A stretch of 8,776 nucleotides of DNA, from NCBI GenBank assembly GCA_904501845.1, contig CAJGCH010000115.1, positions 1-8,776 of the forward strand, given 5' to 3'. Positions 1-6,089 of the stretch are shown here, piece by piece; the stretch's first letter is position 1, and every line of letters starts with the position of its first letter. The position numbers were made by a program, and so were the translations under genes. The notes beneath the pieces are model-generated. The model did not search any database. It was not told the DNA's origin and saw only the letters and a list, made by a program, of their open reading frames with translations. This DNA is from an uncultured Bacillaceae bacterium. Its GTDB lineage: Bacteria > Bacillota > Bacilli > Bacillales > Pradoshiaceae.

Positions 1-1506
1 ATACTGATAAATTGCTTGAGCATAATCCACCCCAAGCTTCGCCTTTTTCATTCGGTTCATGAGGCGGCGCAGCGGTTCAGCCACTTCTTCCTTAATAGCA
101 TTGATTTCCGCCTCGATCTTTGATTCAGCATCGGTTTGAGCGGTATCAACTAGCTCGAGGCCGCGATTGCGCTTATAGGTCCAAGGCTGCTTCTTCGTCC
201 AGCGATCGCCATAATACCCTCTAGAAAGGACGTAATTTTCAAGTACAGCCGCCTTCTCACGCGCTGTTTTCAAATCAGAACCCTCAGCAAATAACAAATC
301 CGTTTTAATAGCCCGGAATACCGGCTCATAACGCCAGTTGGTCGAAAGAATTTCCATTGTAGAACGGATGAGCTCAATGAGGGGATGATTCAGCATCGGT
401 CTCTTCTCATCTATGAAAAAAGGAATGCCATAATCGGTGAAAACAGTTTCCACAACCTCTGCATATTCCCCGCTATTGCGGGTGAGAACAAAGATATCCC
501 GGAAGCGATACCCCTCGCGCACAGCCTTCAAAATCTTTCTTGCAATTCCCTCCACCTCTGCGCGGCGGTTGCCGGAAGGGCAAAATTCGAATTGGGGTTC
601 ACCCTTAAAGGCTGGCGCCGGACGATTCGCGAACCATTGGTCCAAATGCTGCATGGATTCATTTCGGATAAAACGGTGCGGCTCGGCAAAGAGGCGATCC
701 TCTTCAATGGGCACCCCATTATCCTGCGCGATTTGGTATAGATCATAATACGTCTCCCCTGTCATGCGGAACAGATGGAGAGGGTCCGGCATCTCGTCCT
801 TGAACGGTTTATCAAGTGTCAAGGATACCGTTACATTCCGGCAGGTCTGCATTAAGCTTGCCATGATTCCGTATTCCTGCGTCGTAAAGCTGTAGAAACC
901 ATCCACATAGATCTCAGCATTGCGTAAATAGGAGGATTCCGGTATCTTCTCCATCAGCAGGGTAAAGTAATCCTCAGAGTCGACATATTTACCGGCCAGC
1001 TCCTCCTCAAACCCTTCATAAATGGCCGTTAAGTCTTCCAGTTTTGATCGAAGAATAGGAGACAGCTCGTCTTCTGATTTCTCCGCCATTTCAGCGGGTG
1101 TGAGACAATAGCGCTTGCATTCCTTCAGCATATTACTTAATTGCGCGATAAAGCCCTGCTTATCGCTAGAGCGCTTGAAGGTGGTCAGCTCATCCTTCTT
1201 CTCTTCTAAAATCTTCCGAATAACCATATTAACTCCGACATTGCTTAAATGCCGGCGTCCCGCTCCGCCTGTTTCCTGAAGGATTCTCCAGGCAAGACGG
1301 CTAAAGCTGAATACTTGGGTGCGAATCATCCCGCCAAGACCCGGTGTGTTGATCAGCTCAAGTTCCGCCTGAAAGGTCATTTGATCCGGCACGATATATA
1401 TAATAGAAGGACCCTCTGGATTTTCTGCCAGCTTGGTCCGTATTTCATCAAGAATGGACGCGGTTTTACCCGTTCCTGTTTTTCCAATATAGAATTGTAA
1501 GGACAT
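1..1506 (-). CDS. addB: AddB, ATP-dependent helicase/nuclease subunit B (N-terminal part, runs off left edge)
   Basis: AddB pairs with AddA in the AddAB enzyme, the RecBCD counterpart of Firmicutes, which resects double-strand breaks for recombination and also degrades linear DNA in the cytoplasm. I translated all 502 codons and found no stop or frameshift. Residues 8-15 are a Walker A loop (GKTGTGKT). They are followed by VPDQMTF (39-45), FSFSRLAW (66-73) and IYVDGFYSF (199-207), all typical of AddB N-termini. B. subtilis AddB is about 1,166 residues, so roughly 57% is missing, including the C-terminal nuclease domain and its iron-sulfur cysteines. The start is the ATG at 1506, preceded by a GGGGGAG ribosome binding site about 7 bases upstream. 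addA would be expected beyond the left edge. The divergent neighbour is the dehydrogenase at 1668. Identity is secure from sequence recollection of the family. Confidence 0.96.
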   Translation of the reverse strand, partial: MSLQFYIGKTGTGKTASILDEIRTKLAENPEGPSIIYIVPDQMTFQAELELINTPGLGGMIRTQVFSFSRLAWRILQETGGAGRRHLSNVGVNMVIRKILEEKKDELTTFKRSSDKQGFIAQLSNMLKECKRYCLTPAEMAEKSEDELSPILRSKLEDLTAIYEGFEEELAGKYVDSEDYFTLLMEKIPESSYLRNAEIYVDGFYSFTTQEYGIMASLMQTCRNVTVSLTLDKPFKDEMPDPLHLFRMTGETYYDLYQIAQDNGVPIEEDRLFAEPHRFIRNESMQHLDQWFANRPAPAFKGEPQFEFCPSGNRRAEVEGIARKILKAVREGYRFRDIFVLTRNSGEYAEVVETVFTDYGIPFFIDEKRPMLNHPLIELIRSTMEILSTNWRYEPVFRAIKTDLLFAEGSDLKTAREKAAVLENYVLSRGYYGDRWTKKQPWTYKRNRGLELVDTAQTDAESKIEAEINAIKEEVAEPLRRLMNRMKKAKLGVDYAQAIYQY

Positions 1507-1538
1507 ATCTCAACTCCCCCTTTATATATCTACCGTCT

Positions 1539-1547
1539 ATTTTACCA
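1539..1547 (-). promoter_or_regulatory. Candidate extended -10 promoter of addB
   Basis: On the minus strand the bases read TGGTAAAAT, an extended -10 element (TGn followed by TAAAAT, one mismatch from TATAAT). It lies about 33 bases before the addB start and would give a short leader. No good -35 box sits at 17 bp, which extended -10 promoters tolerate. This is inference from motif and position only. Confidence 0.4.
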
Positions 1548-1667
1548 TATCACCGCATCTTCTCACGTGCCCATACTCCAAAAATGCAAACAAACATTCT
1601 GTTTTTTATTCCCAGCAATAGGGAAAAGGAGGAGGGAACCAAAACGACTATTAGGAGGAATGGGAGA

Positions 1668-2453
1668 ATGAGCAAACGCATACTAATCACTGGAGCAGGC
1701 ACAGGCCTTGGACGCGGAACTGCCCTTGGACTGGCAGAGGCAGGCCATCGCGTAATCGCAACGGTTGAGATAACAAGCCAGGTCACCTCTTTACGGGAGG
1801 AAGCGAAGGAAAAGGGAATCGAACTCGAGGTCATGAAGGTTAATATTAATGATCCAGGGGATTTGAGAGCGATGGAGCACTGTGATTTTGACATATTCGT
1901 TGCCAATGCAGCGCTAGGAGAAGGCGGACCTATTGCCGAGATTCCAGTTCAGCGCTTGAAAGATATCTTTGAAACAAATGTGTTCAGCACCTTGAAGACA
2001 GCCCAAATCGCAGCCAGGAAATTCGTGCAGAAGCAATCCGGCAAGATCGTGTTTATCAGCTCAATTGCCGGATTGAGCGCCTCCCCATACTTAGGACCTT
2101 ATTCCGCCACAAAGCATGCCCTTGAAGGCATCGCACAATCCATGAAGGAAGAGTTAAAGCCTTTAGGCATCCAAGTTGCGACTATTAACCCGGGCCCATA
2201 CAAAACCGGCTTCAATGACCGTATGGTAGAGGAACCATGGAAATGGTATGATCCGAAAATCCATTTCACCCCACGCGAGCAATATGAGGAAGGAACCAAG
2301 GTTTTCGAAAACCAATTTGACCCTGCGGAAATGATTGCAAAAATGGTCGAGATTATTCCTGCCGGGCATCATGCCTTCCGTACCGTCTATCCGGAAAGCT
2401 CTGAGAAACAGGTCAAGGATTATGAGCAGAAAATTTGGGAAGACCAGATTTGA
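1668..2453 (+). CDS. SDR-family NAD(P)-dependent oxidoreductase
   Basis: This is a classical short-chain dehydrogenase/reductase of 261 residues, a normal length for the family, predicted to be cytosolic. The cofactor-binding TGAGTGLG motif is at residues 8-15 and the NAA motif at 80-82. The catalytic tetrad is Asn104, Ser132, Tyr145 and Lys149 (YSATK), and NPGP at 174-177 follows. The substrate cannot be told from sequence. Glu34 near the end of beta-strand 2 might favour NAD(H), but this is weak. The frame stays open upstream to an ATG at 1584. I chose the ATG at 1668 because it has an AGGAGG site 9 bases upstream (1653-1658), and the glycine motif then falls at the usual distance from the N-terminus. 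The gene stands alone, divergent from addB, and is followed by a strong hairpin. Confidence 0.92.
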   Translation: MSKRILITGAGTGLGRGTALGLAEAGHRVIATVEITSQVTSLREEAKEKGIELEVMKVNINDPGDLRAMEHCDFDIFVANAALGEGGPIAEIPVQRLKDIFETNVFSTLKTAQIAARKFVQKQSGKIVFISSIAGLSASPYLGPYSATKHALEGIAQSMKEELKPLGIQVATINPGPYKTGFNDRMVEEPWKWYDPKIHFTPREQYEEGTKVFENQFDPAEMIAKMVEIIPAGHHAFRTVYPESSEKQVKDYEQKIWEDQI

Positions 2454-2467
2454 GGCTGGCATATCGA

Positions 2468-2502
2468 AAAGCCCGCGAGTTAAAAACCTTCTCGCGGGCT
2501 TT
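2468..2502. terminator. Rho-independent, probably bidirectional terminator
   Basis: A perfect 12-bp stem (AAAGCCCGCGAG at 2468-2479 with CTCGCGGGCTTT at 2491-2502) closes an 11-base loop. It begins 14 bases after the dehydrogenase stop and also overlaps the stop codon of the facing GNAT remnant. The plus-strand U tract is short (UUUACUU) and the minus-strand one is UUUU, so it can serve both directions. On the minus strand it is the first plausible terminator after sipV. Confidence 0.85.
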
Positions 2503-2741
2503 ACTTAGTTCTTCCACTCTCGTATCGTCCGTTGAACGGACGGAATCCCAGCTGCTCATAATAGGTTTTGGATGAAGAGCTTGCGAGCAGTTCGACCCTT
2601 GTTACCGGATAGAGGCTATAGGCATGCTTCTTCTCTGCAGAGCTCCCCATCCCCGCATCTTCGATATTCCTTCTTTACTAGCGTTTCACACACATAGAAC
2701 GTGATCATTGTATTTGTAAACTCTCTTATATACCTCTCCGT
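2501..2741 (-). pseudogene. GNAT-family N-acetyltransferase remnant (frameshifted, N-terminus lost)
   Basis: No intact gene lies in this gap, but the minus strand reads as the C-terminal part of a GNAT acetyltransferase in two frames. From about 2741 it encodes ITFYVCETLVKKEYRR, the beta-4 strand leading into the acetyl-CoA loop. The frame then shifts by one base somewhere in about 2640-2657. The second frame gives GMGSS, then KKHAYSLYPVTRVELLAS, then KTYYEQLGFRPFNGRYESGR, ending at the TAA at 2501-2503. The last stretch is the typical GNAT C-terminal YYExLGFxP motif. The loop between RR and the following helix also seems shortened. Nothing of the N-terminal half is visible before sipV at 2780. 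I infer a dead gene; a sequencing error could explain the shift but not the missing N-terminus. Confidence 0.75.
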
Positions 2742-2779
2742 TTAAAATCTTATAGTTCGATTCAGACGTTATTCCAAAT

Positions 2780-3331
2780 CTAAAAGCCAGCCTGCCATTC
2801 CGTGAGCGGCCAATACCTCATGTTTACTTTCCCTACAACAGAATCAATCGGCACGAATCCGAAATGACGGCTGTCATAGCTCATATGGCGATTGTCACCC
2901 AGCACAAAAAGCATCCCCTCAGGCACTTTCTCCACACCCATTAACGACTTCAGCGTAAAGGAGCCCGTTTGCCTCGAGGCCATTCGCATACTAGCAGTCT
3001 TATTTATGTAGGATTCCTCTATAAATTGCTGGTTAATATAGAGAGAGCCATTTTTGTATGTAATTTCATCCCCCGGCAAGCCGATTACCCGCTTCACATA
3101 ATCCTCTTGGTTGGTTTTGTGAAAGACGATGATATCAAAATGTTCAATGTCACTTTCATCAAAACCTACCTTGGTGACAATTAAGCGGTTGCCATCCTGC
3201 AAGGTCGGGTCCATGGATTTGCCCTCTACCCGGTAATTGGAATACAAATGATTCTGCACCTGGACTAACAGGGAGATCCCGCAAACAAATCCAAGTCCCC
3301 AATAAAACAAATCCTTCATTCTTGGAGACAT
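2780..3331 (-). CDS. sipV: Type I signal peptidase (SipV-like)
   Basis: This membrane-anchored serine peptidase removes signal peptides from secreted preproteins on the outer face of the membrane. The 183-residue protein has one N-terminal membrane segment (about residues 8-28), as in Gram-positive enzymes. The nucleophile Ser39 lies in VEGKSMDPTL. The general base Lys80 lies in YVKRVIGLPGD. The box E motif GDNR is at 145-148, followed by SYDSRHFG. A GGAGGGGG site lies about 4 bases before the start ATG; Met5 is an alternative start without its own site. The gene begins 18 bases after yhjE on the same strand, so the pair is probably co-transcribed. The symbol rests on the yhjE-sipV order remembered from B. 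subtilis; Bacillus species carry several sip paralogues. No terminator is seen immediately downstream. Confidence 0.92.
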   Translation of the reverse strand: MSPRMKDLFYWGLGFVCGISLLVQVQNHLYSNYRVEGKSMDPTLQDGNRLIVTKVGFDESDIEHFDIIVFHKTNQEDYVKRVIGLPGDEITYKNGSLYINQQFIEESYINKTASMRMASRQTGSFTLKSLMGVEKVPEGMLFVLGDNRHMSYDSRHFGFVPIDSVVGKVNMRYWPLTEWQAGF

Positions 3332-3349
3332 ATTGCCCCCTCCGTTCTT

Positions 3350-3961
3350 TCAGGAATGCTCCTTTTGCCCTGTCCTATTTAATCGATTCTCCACCTGTTT
3401 GCCGACAAGCCAAAGAATAAAGATAATTACACCCATAATGATGGATTTAATTGGCTCACGAATGAGCGACATAATATCATGACCGATATAGCTAATCGTA
3501 AAGATCATGACCATCTTTCCGGCGAATACTGCAATCATATATTGTTTTAGGCTGATGCCTGACAAACCGCCCACGATATTGACGATAGCTGACGGTGTGA
3601 AGGGAAAACAGAGCAGGATGAACAAAGGCCCAAACCCATGCCGGTCAATCCAGCGCATCGCTTTTTGGACGGCAGGATGCCTATGCACAAAGGATGTTGT
3701 CCGCTTTTGTCCATACATCCTCGCCAAATAAAAGACAACCATCGCTCCACTCACCGCACCTGTCCATGATAATAAAAATCCTATCCAAAGGCCGAATGCA
3801 TTAGCATTGGCCGTTACGAATACAAATAAAGGCAGAAACGGTAAGAACGCTTCTAAAAAAGGCAATAATAAACCTGGTATCGGTCCCAAATTCCGATAAT
3901 CACTTATAAGTTCTGCAAGTCGTTCCATTGTTAGCCATTCAGTCAACCAGCTTAGATCCAT
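3350..3961 (-). CDS. yhjE: TVP38/TMEM64 (VTT-domain) membrane protein, YhjE-like
   Basis: This is a 203-residue polytopic membrane protein of the TVP38/TMEM64 (VTT or DedA-like) family, whose members are implicated in lipid movement; the substrate here is unknown. Hydrophobic segments lie at about 28-50, 55-80, 110-138, 140-160 and 170-190. Family-typical features are LEAFLPFLP near residue 37, the glycine-rich GAVSG followed by an aromatic-basic stretch near 70-85, and FGPLFILLCFPFTPSAIVN with the following GGLSGIS. The start has a GGTGAGG site about 7 bases upstream. It is the first gene of a likely two-gene unit with sipV. A TACAAT hexamer at 4054-4059 on the minus strand could be its -10 box, but I see no matching -35. 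The gene symbol is by analogy with the B. subtilis yhjE-sipV pair. Confidence 0.87.
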   Translation of the reverse strand: MDLSWLTEWLTMERLAELISDYRNLGPIPGLLLPFLEAFLPFLPLFVFVTANANAFGLWIGFLLSWTGAVSGAMVVFYLARMYGQKRTTSFVHRHPAVQKAMRWIDRHGFGPLFILLCFPFTPSAIVNIVGGLSGISLKQYMIAVFAGKMVMIFTISYIGHDIMSLIREPIKSIIMGVIIFILWLVGKQVENRLNRTGQKEHS

Positions 3962-4089
3962 AAATTCGCCTCACCAATTAATGACTTCAGTCAGTCAATT
4001 CATAATAGGTAATTTTCCATGTTAAATCGGATGAACTCATTACCCTAGTATTTATTGTACTATATATCATCTTTCGGCAAAAATTAAAC

Positions 4090-4118
4090 TTGTCAAAAAT
4101 CGTTCCACCTATTATTCT
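4090..4118 (+). promoter_or_regulatory. Candidate sigma-A promoter of yhjD
   Basis: TTGTCA (4090-4095) and TATTCT (4113-4118) are separated by exactly 17 bp. The first matches five of six consensus bases and the second four of six. Transcription would start near 4125, inside the LexA-like box, about 43 bases before the yhjD start codon. Confidence 0.55.
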
Positions 4119-4123
4119 ATATA

Positions 4124-4137
4124 CAAACATATGTTCG
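4124..4137. promoter_or_regulatory. LexA (SOS) box-like operator
   Basis: The 14-mer CAAACATATGTTCG matches the Bacillus LexA/DinR operator pattern CGAAC-RNRY-GTTCG at all positions except the second. Its core AACATATGTT is a perfect palindrome. It begins 6 bases after the yhjD -10 box and covers the predicted transcription start, a standard position for a repressor. The pattern is established for Bacillus; its occupancy here is inference. It lies about 65 bases upstream of the possible yhjE -10 box, so control of the yhjE-sipV side is less likely. Confidence 0.6.
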
Positions 4138-4167
4138 TATAAATATATTTGAAAGGACGCGATTCCG

Positions 4168-4542
4168 ATGACCCGCATTCCCACCGAAGACCGAAACATC
4201 ATGGAAAAGGCCATTTACTTGCCTATGGTGCTCACCATCCTCACTAGAGATCTGAAGGCCGTTGAAGCTGCGCCATTCAAACTAAAACAACCATATGTTC
4301 TTTTAATTGAGGAATCGATGAAGCAAGTCCAGCAAGAATTAAAGACAGTGAGCCATTATATGAGAACCCATCAGCTTAAAGTTGAAGAATCGAAAAGAGA
4401 TGAATCCTTTACATTATTTCTTTTTCTTTATAAAGGGTATGAGGAATATCATAATTACTTTAATCCACGTATACGCAATAAAGTCCAGGAATTATTAGAG
4501 CACTATTTCATCAGACAATGGCAAAGCAAAAAGAGCACTTAA
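4168..4542 (+). CDS. yhjD: YhjD-like conserved protein of unknown function
   Basis: This 124-residue protein is soluble and probably mostly helical, with no membrane segment, signal peptide or catalytic motif that I recognise. It starts MTRIPTEDRNIMEKAIYLP and has a charged middle (residues about 70-78) and an aromatic stretch (FLFLYKGYEEYHNYF) near 84-98. I place it with Bacillus YhjD from the remembered N-terminus and from its position beside yhjE-sipV; the biochemical role is unknown. The start ATG has a GAAAGGA site about 9 bases upstream. The promoter contains a LexA-like box, so induction by DNA damage is plausible. Its TAA stop (4540-4542) overlaps the comK stop on the opposite strand, and there is no terminator between the genes. 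Confidence 0.8.
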   Translation: MTRIPTEDRNIMEKAIYLPMVLTILTRDLKAVEAAPFKLKQPYVLLIEESMKQVQQELKTVSHYMRTHQLKVEESKRDESFTLFLFLYKGYEEYHNYFNPRIRNKVQELLEHYFIRQWQSKKST

Positions 4543-5135
4543 TGTTTGTCAAACCCATTCCGGGAGTATTCTGATAAGATGCCTCTGGGGTGAAAAGCAG
4601 AATGTCCGTCATTTACCTGCATGTAACTATAGAGATGATTCGTCTGTCTGTGAGTCTCCTCCATTTTCTGATGAAGCTTTGATTTCAGCAAGGCCGTACG
4701 CAGCATCTGATTCTCGATAATGTTATAGGAAACGGAAATCACAACTGATTGCTTGTTTCGGAAGTTAACTTGCGTTTTCGCAGGTGCGAGGCGAATTCTC
4801 GATACGATATGCTCATAAGAGAGCCAAACACATGTATCTCTTAGAGGCGAGGTCGTCGGGAAAAAAAACAGGTCATTAGCCGGATCGATAGCAATCGGAA
4901 CCTTGTGTGAGATATTCAAGAGCTCCTTCGTGCCTTCACATCTGCCATCGAAGGACGATCCAAAGAATTTACAGCTTGTTTTGATGACATCTAAAGGCTT
5001 CTGCGGGATTAGGAATTCTTCATTGTATTCGATAATTTTCGAATACGTTTTATAGCCATATTCAACCGGAATGATGGCAAATGTATAAGGACTTATTTCA
5101 TACTCTTCTTTCTGATTTATGAATCGTTCTTCCAT
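4539..5135 (-). CDS. comK: ComK, competence transcription factor
   Basis: ComK is the DNA-binding master activator of late competence (DNA uptake) genes in Bacillus and activates its own gene. The 198-residue product aligns by eye with B. subtilis ComK (192 residues) through its core: KIIE followed by KPLDVIKTSCKFFGSS (47-61), GR (64-65), NISHKVPI (74-81), ID-P (83-85), FFFPTTSP (90-97) and SYN-IEN-RTA (136-148). The frame is open upstream to 5207. I chose the ATG at 5135 because AAGGAGG lies 5 bases before it and the N-terminus then matches the family length. The C-terminal tail (about 155-198) differs from B. subtilis, and I do not see the FMLYPK segment that MecA recognises there. The gene converges on yhjD with a 4-bp overlap and diverges from yhzC. 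Confidence 0.93.
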   Translation of the reverse strand: MEERFINQKEEYEISPYTFAIIPVEYGYKTYSKIIEYNEEFLIPQKPLDVIKTSCKFFGSSFDGRCEGTKELLNISHKVPIAIDPANDLFFFPTTSPLRDTCVWLSYEHIVSRIRLAPAKTQVNFRNKQSVVISVSYNIIENQMLRTALLKSKLHQKMEETHRQTNHLYSYMQVNDGHSAFHPRGILSEYSRNGFDKH

Positions 5136-5176
5136 GACTTCCTCCTTAATTAAGACAATATCACTACCTAAGAAAC

Positions 5177-5185
5177 AATATACCA
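5177..5185 (-). promoter_or_regulatory. Candidate extended -10 element of comK
   Basis: The minus strand reads TGGTATATT, an extended -10 element that would give a leader of roughly 35 bases before the comK ATG. There is no good -35 at 17 bp. A consensus TTGACA occurs at 5212-5217 on the minus strand but is too far away (29 bases) to pair with it. A weak basal promoter would suit a gene that depends on its own activator. Confidence 0.35.
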
Positions 5186-5251
5186 TATCAAATTGTAAAT
5201 AAGACATATTTTGTCAAAAAAATCCAAATAATAAACCGACCAAAGGTGAAG

Positions 5252-5264
5252 TAAATTAATTTTT
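5252..5264. promoter_or_regulatory. Possible ComK AT-box
   Basis: ComK binds pairs of AT-boxes with the pattern AAAA-N5-TTTT. TAAA-TTAAT-TTTT at this place matches seven of eight positions, on either strand, between comK and yhzC. A weaker partner (AAAA-CATTC-AGTT, 5275-5287, six of eight) is 10 bp away, not the 8, 18 or 31 bp described for known sites. The region is AT-rich, so chance is a real alternative. Confidence 0.3.
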
Positions 5265-5285
5265 CAGAATTATTAAAACATTCAG

Positions 5286-5314
5286 TTGTTTTTTTGCTCC
5301 GACTGCTATATAAT
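5286..5314 (+). promoter_or_regulatory. Sigma-A promoter of yhzC
   Basis: TTGTTT (5286-5291) and a perfect TATAAT (5309-5314) are separated by exactly 17 bp, placing the start of transcription near 5321. These elements lie inside an in-frame upstream extension of yhzC that would begin with TTG at 5286, which argues that the extension is not translated. Confidence 0.7.
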
Positions 5315-5339
5315 AAAAAAAAGCAACGGGGGGATTCAT

Positions 5340-5567
5340 ATGAATCACGAAAAAGCAAATACAGATATGGTTAATGCTGATGTGACTGCTGCCTATGGAC
5401 TAACTGAAGAAGTATTAGTGGATATGATGATTTACGAAGCCCAATTAACCCATGCACAACGGAAACTAAAGGAACAAATTGACATGGCCTTAGACAATAA
5501 GGATAAAGCATTGTTCCTTGAATTATCCTCAGAACTGATTGAACTAGAGAAGAAATTCGGAAATTAA
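5340..5567 (+). CDS. yhzC: Small IDEAL-domain protein, YhzC-like
   Basis: This 75-residue acidic, soluble protein ends in an IDEAL-type segment: LKEQIDMALDNKDKALFLEL at about 44-63, followed by SSELIELEKKF. IDEAL domains are short helical modules in Firmicutes proteins, named after such a sequence, and probably mediate protein contacts; the function of this family is unknown. The start ATG at 5340 follows a GGGGGG site about 6 bases upstream and lies behind a clear promoter. A terminator hairpin follows 12 bases after the stop. A small gene of this type sits beside comK in B. subtilis too (yhzC, from memory), so the pairing seems conserved. A role in competence control is only a guess from position. 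Confidence 0.82.
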   Translation: MNHEKANTDMVNADVTAAYGLTEEVLVDMMIYEAQLTHAQRKLKEQIDMALDNKDKALFLELSSELIELEKKFGN

Positions 5568-5579
5568 TAAATGACCAAT

Positions 5580-5610
5580 AAAAACGCCTCTTATACCAAG
5601 AGGCGTTTTT
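5580..5610. terminator. Bidirectional Rho-independent terminator
   Basis: A perfect 13-bp stem (5580-5592 with 5598-5610) encloses the 5-base loop ATACC, with five A on one side and five T on the other. It ends yhzC on the plus strand and the GntP-family remnant on the minus strand, whose stop codon is 7 bases away. Confidence 0.92.
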
Positions 5611-5617
5611 ATAATGT

Positions 5618-6028
5618 CTATAGGAAAATATCAAGCAGCAGTGCTCCGGCAAATGCCGTAAAGGAAAGAATGGTTTCAAGCACAGTCCATGTCTTGAAGG
5701 TCTCCCTAGTGCTCAGTCCCAAATATTCCTTCACCATCCAAAAGCCCGCATCATTCACATGAGAGAACATCAGAGAGCCCGCTCCCGTCACAATCACGAG
5801 CAATTCAAGATTGACGCCTGACATGCTCGCAATGATAGGAGACATGATTCCAGCCGCCGTTGTAAGAGCGACAGTCGCTGATCCGGTCGCAATCCGAATC
5901 AAGCCTGCAATTGAAAAGGCAAGAACTAACGGAGAGAGAGCCAGGCTCTCAGACATCTCACCAATCATCACTCCAATAATCAGCACAATCGCCCTACTAT
6001 ACACCCGCCTTTTTGGGTCAGGATGCAT
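5618..6028 (-). pseudogene. GntP-family gluconate:H+ symporter, C-terminal remnant
   Basis: The 136-codon reading frame holds the last part of a GntP-family permease. It contains LSPLVLAF, GLIRIATGSATVALTTAAG (about residues 41-59), GAGSLMFSHVNDAGFWMVKE and TFKTWTVLETI, all strongly characteristic of GntP C-termini. Full permeases have about 450 residues and a dozen or more membrane segments; only about four segments remain. The first 15 or so residues (after MHPDPKRRVY) do not look like the family, and no convincing ribosome binding site precedes the ATG at 6028. Upstream sequence has stops in the frame and no recognisable permease, so the 5' two thirds are gone. The natural end and terminator are preserved, which suggests a 5' deletion. 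A short expressed membrane protein cannot be ruled out. Confidence 0.8.
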
Positions 6029-6089
6029 AAAAAATAGACCGCCACAGATAGATAGGCAGCCTATTTCTATATATGCTTATTCAATTTCA

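Noticed and set aside
385..748. Plus-strand ORFs of about 100 residues in the left part
   Set aside because: They are antisense shadows of the continuous AddB coding frame, without ribosome binding sites or recognisable motifs.
1584..1667. 28-residue N-terminal extension of the dehydrogenase from the ATG at 1584
   Set aside because: It is unlike SDR proteins, lacks a ribosome binding site, and would push the glycine motif far from the N-terminus. The ATG at 1668 has AGGAGG at good spacing.
1660..1671. Three-codon mini-ORF (MGE) whose stop overlaps the dehydrogenase ATG
   Set aside because: The AGGAGG site is only one base before this ATG, too close for initiation. It fits the real start at 1668 instead.
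3987..4214. 75-residue minus-strand ORF across the yhjD-yhjE gap
   Set aside because: It overlaps the yhjD start and covers the promoter and LexA-like box. It has no ribosome binding site and no family resemblance.
5136..5207. 24-residue longer comK start at 5207
   Set aside because: No ribosome binding site is seen there, and the segment covers the likely comK -10 region. The ATG at 5135 has a strong AAGGAGG and the family-typical N-terminus.
5209..5219. Palindrome TTTTGTCAAAA upstream of comK
   Set aside because: It is short and made of A and T runs in an AT-rich region. It contains a consensus TTGACA on the minus strand, but no -10 box lies at a usable distance, so I do not call it a promoter or operator.
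5286..5339. In-frame TTG start of yhzC giving 93 residues
   Set aside because: The TTG is part of the -35 box and the perfect TATAAT lies inside the extension, so it would be upstream of or at the transcription start.
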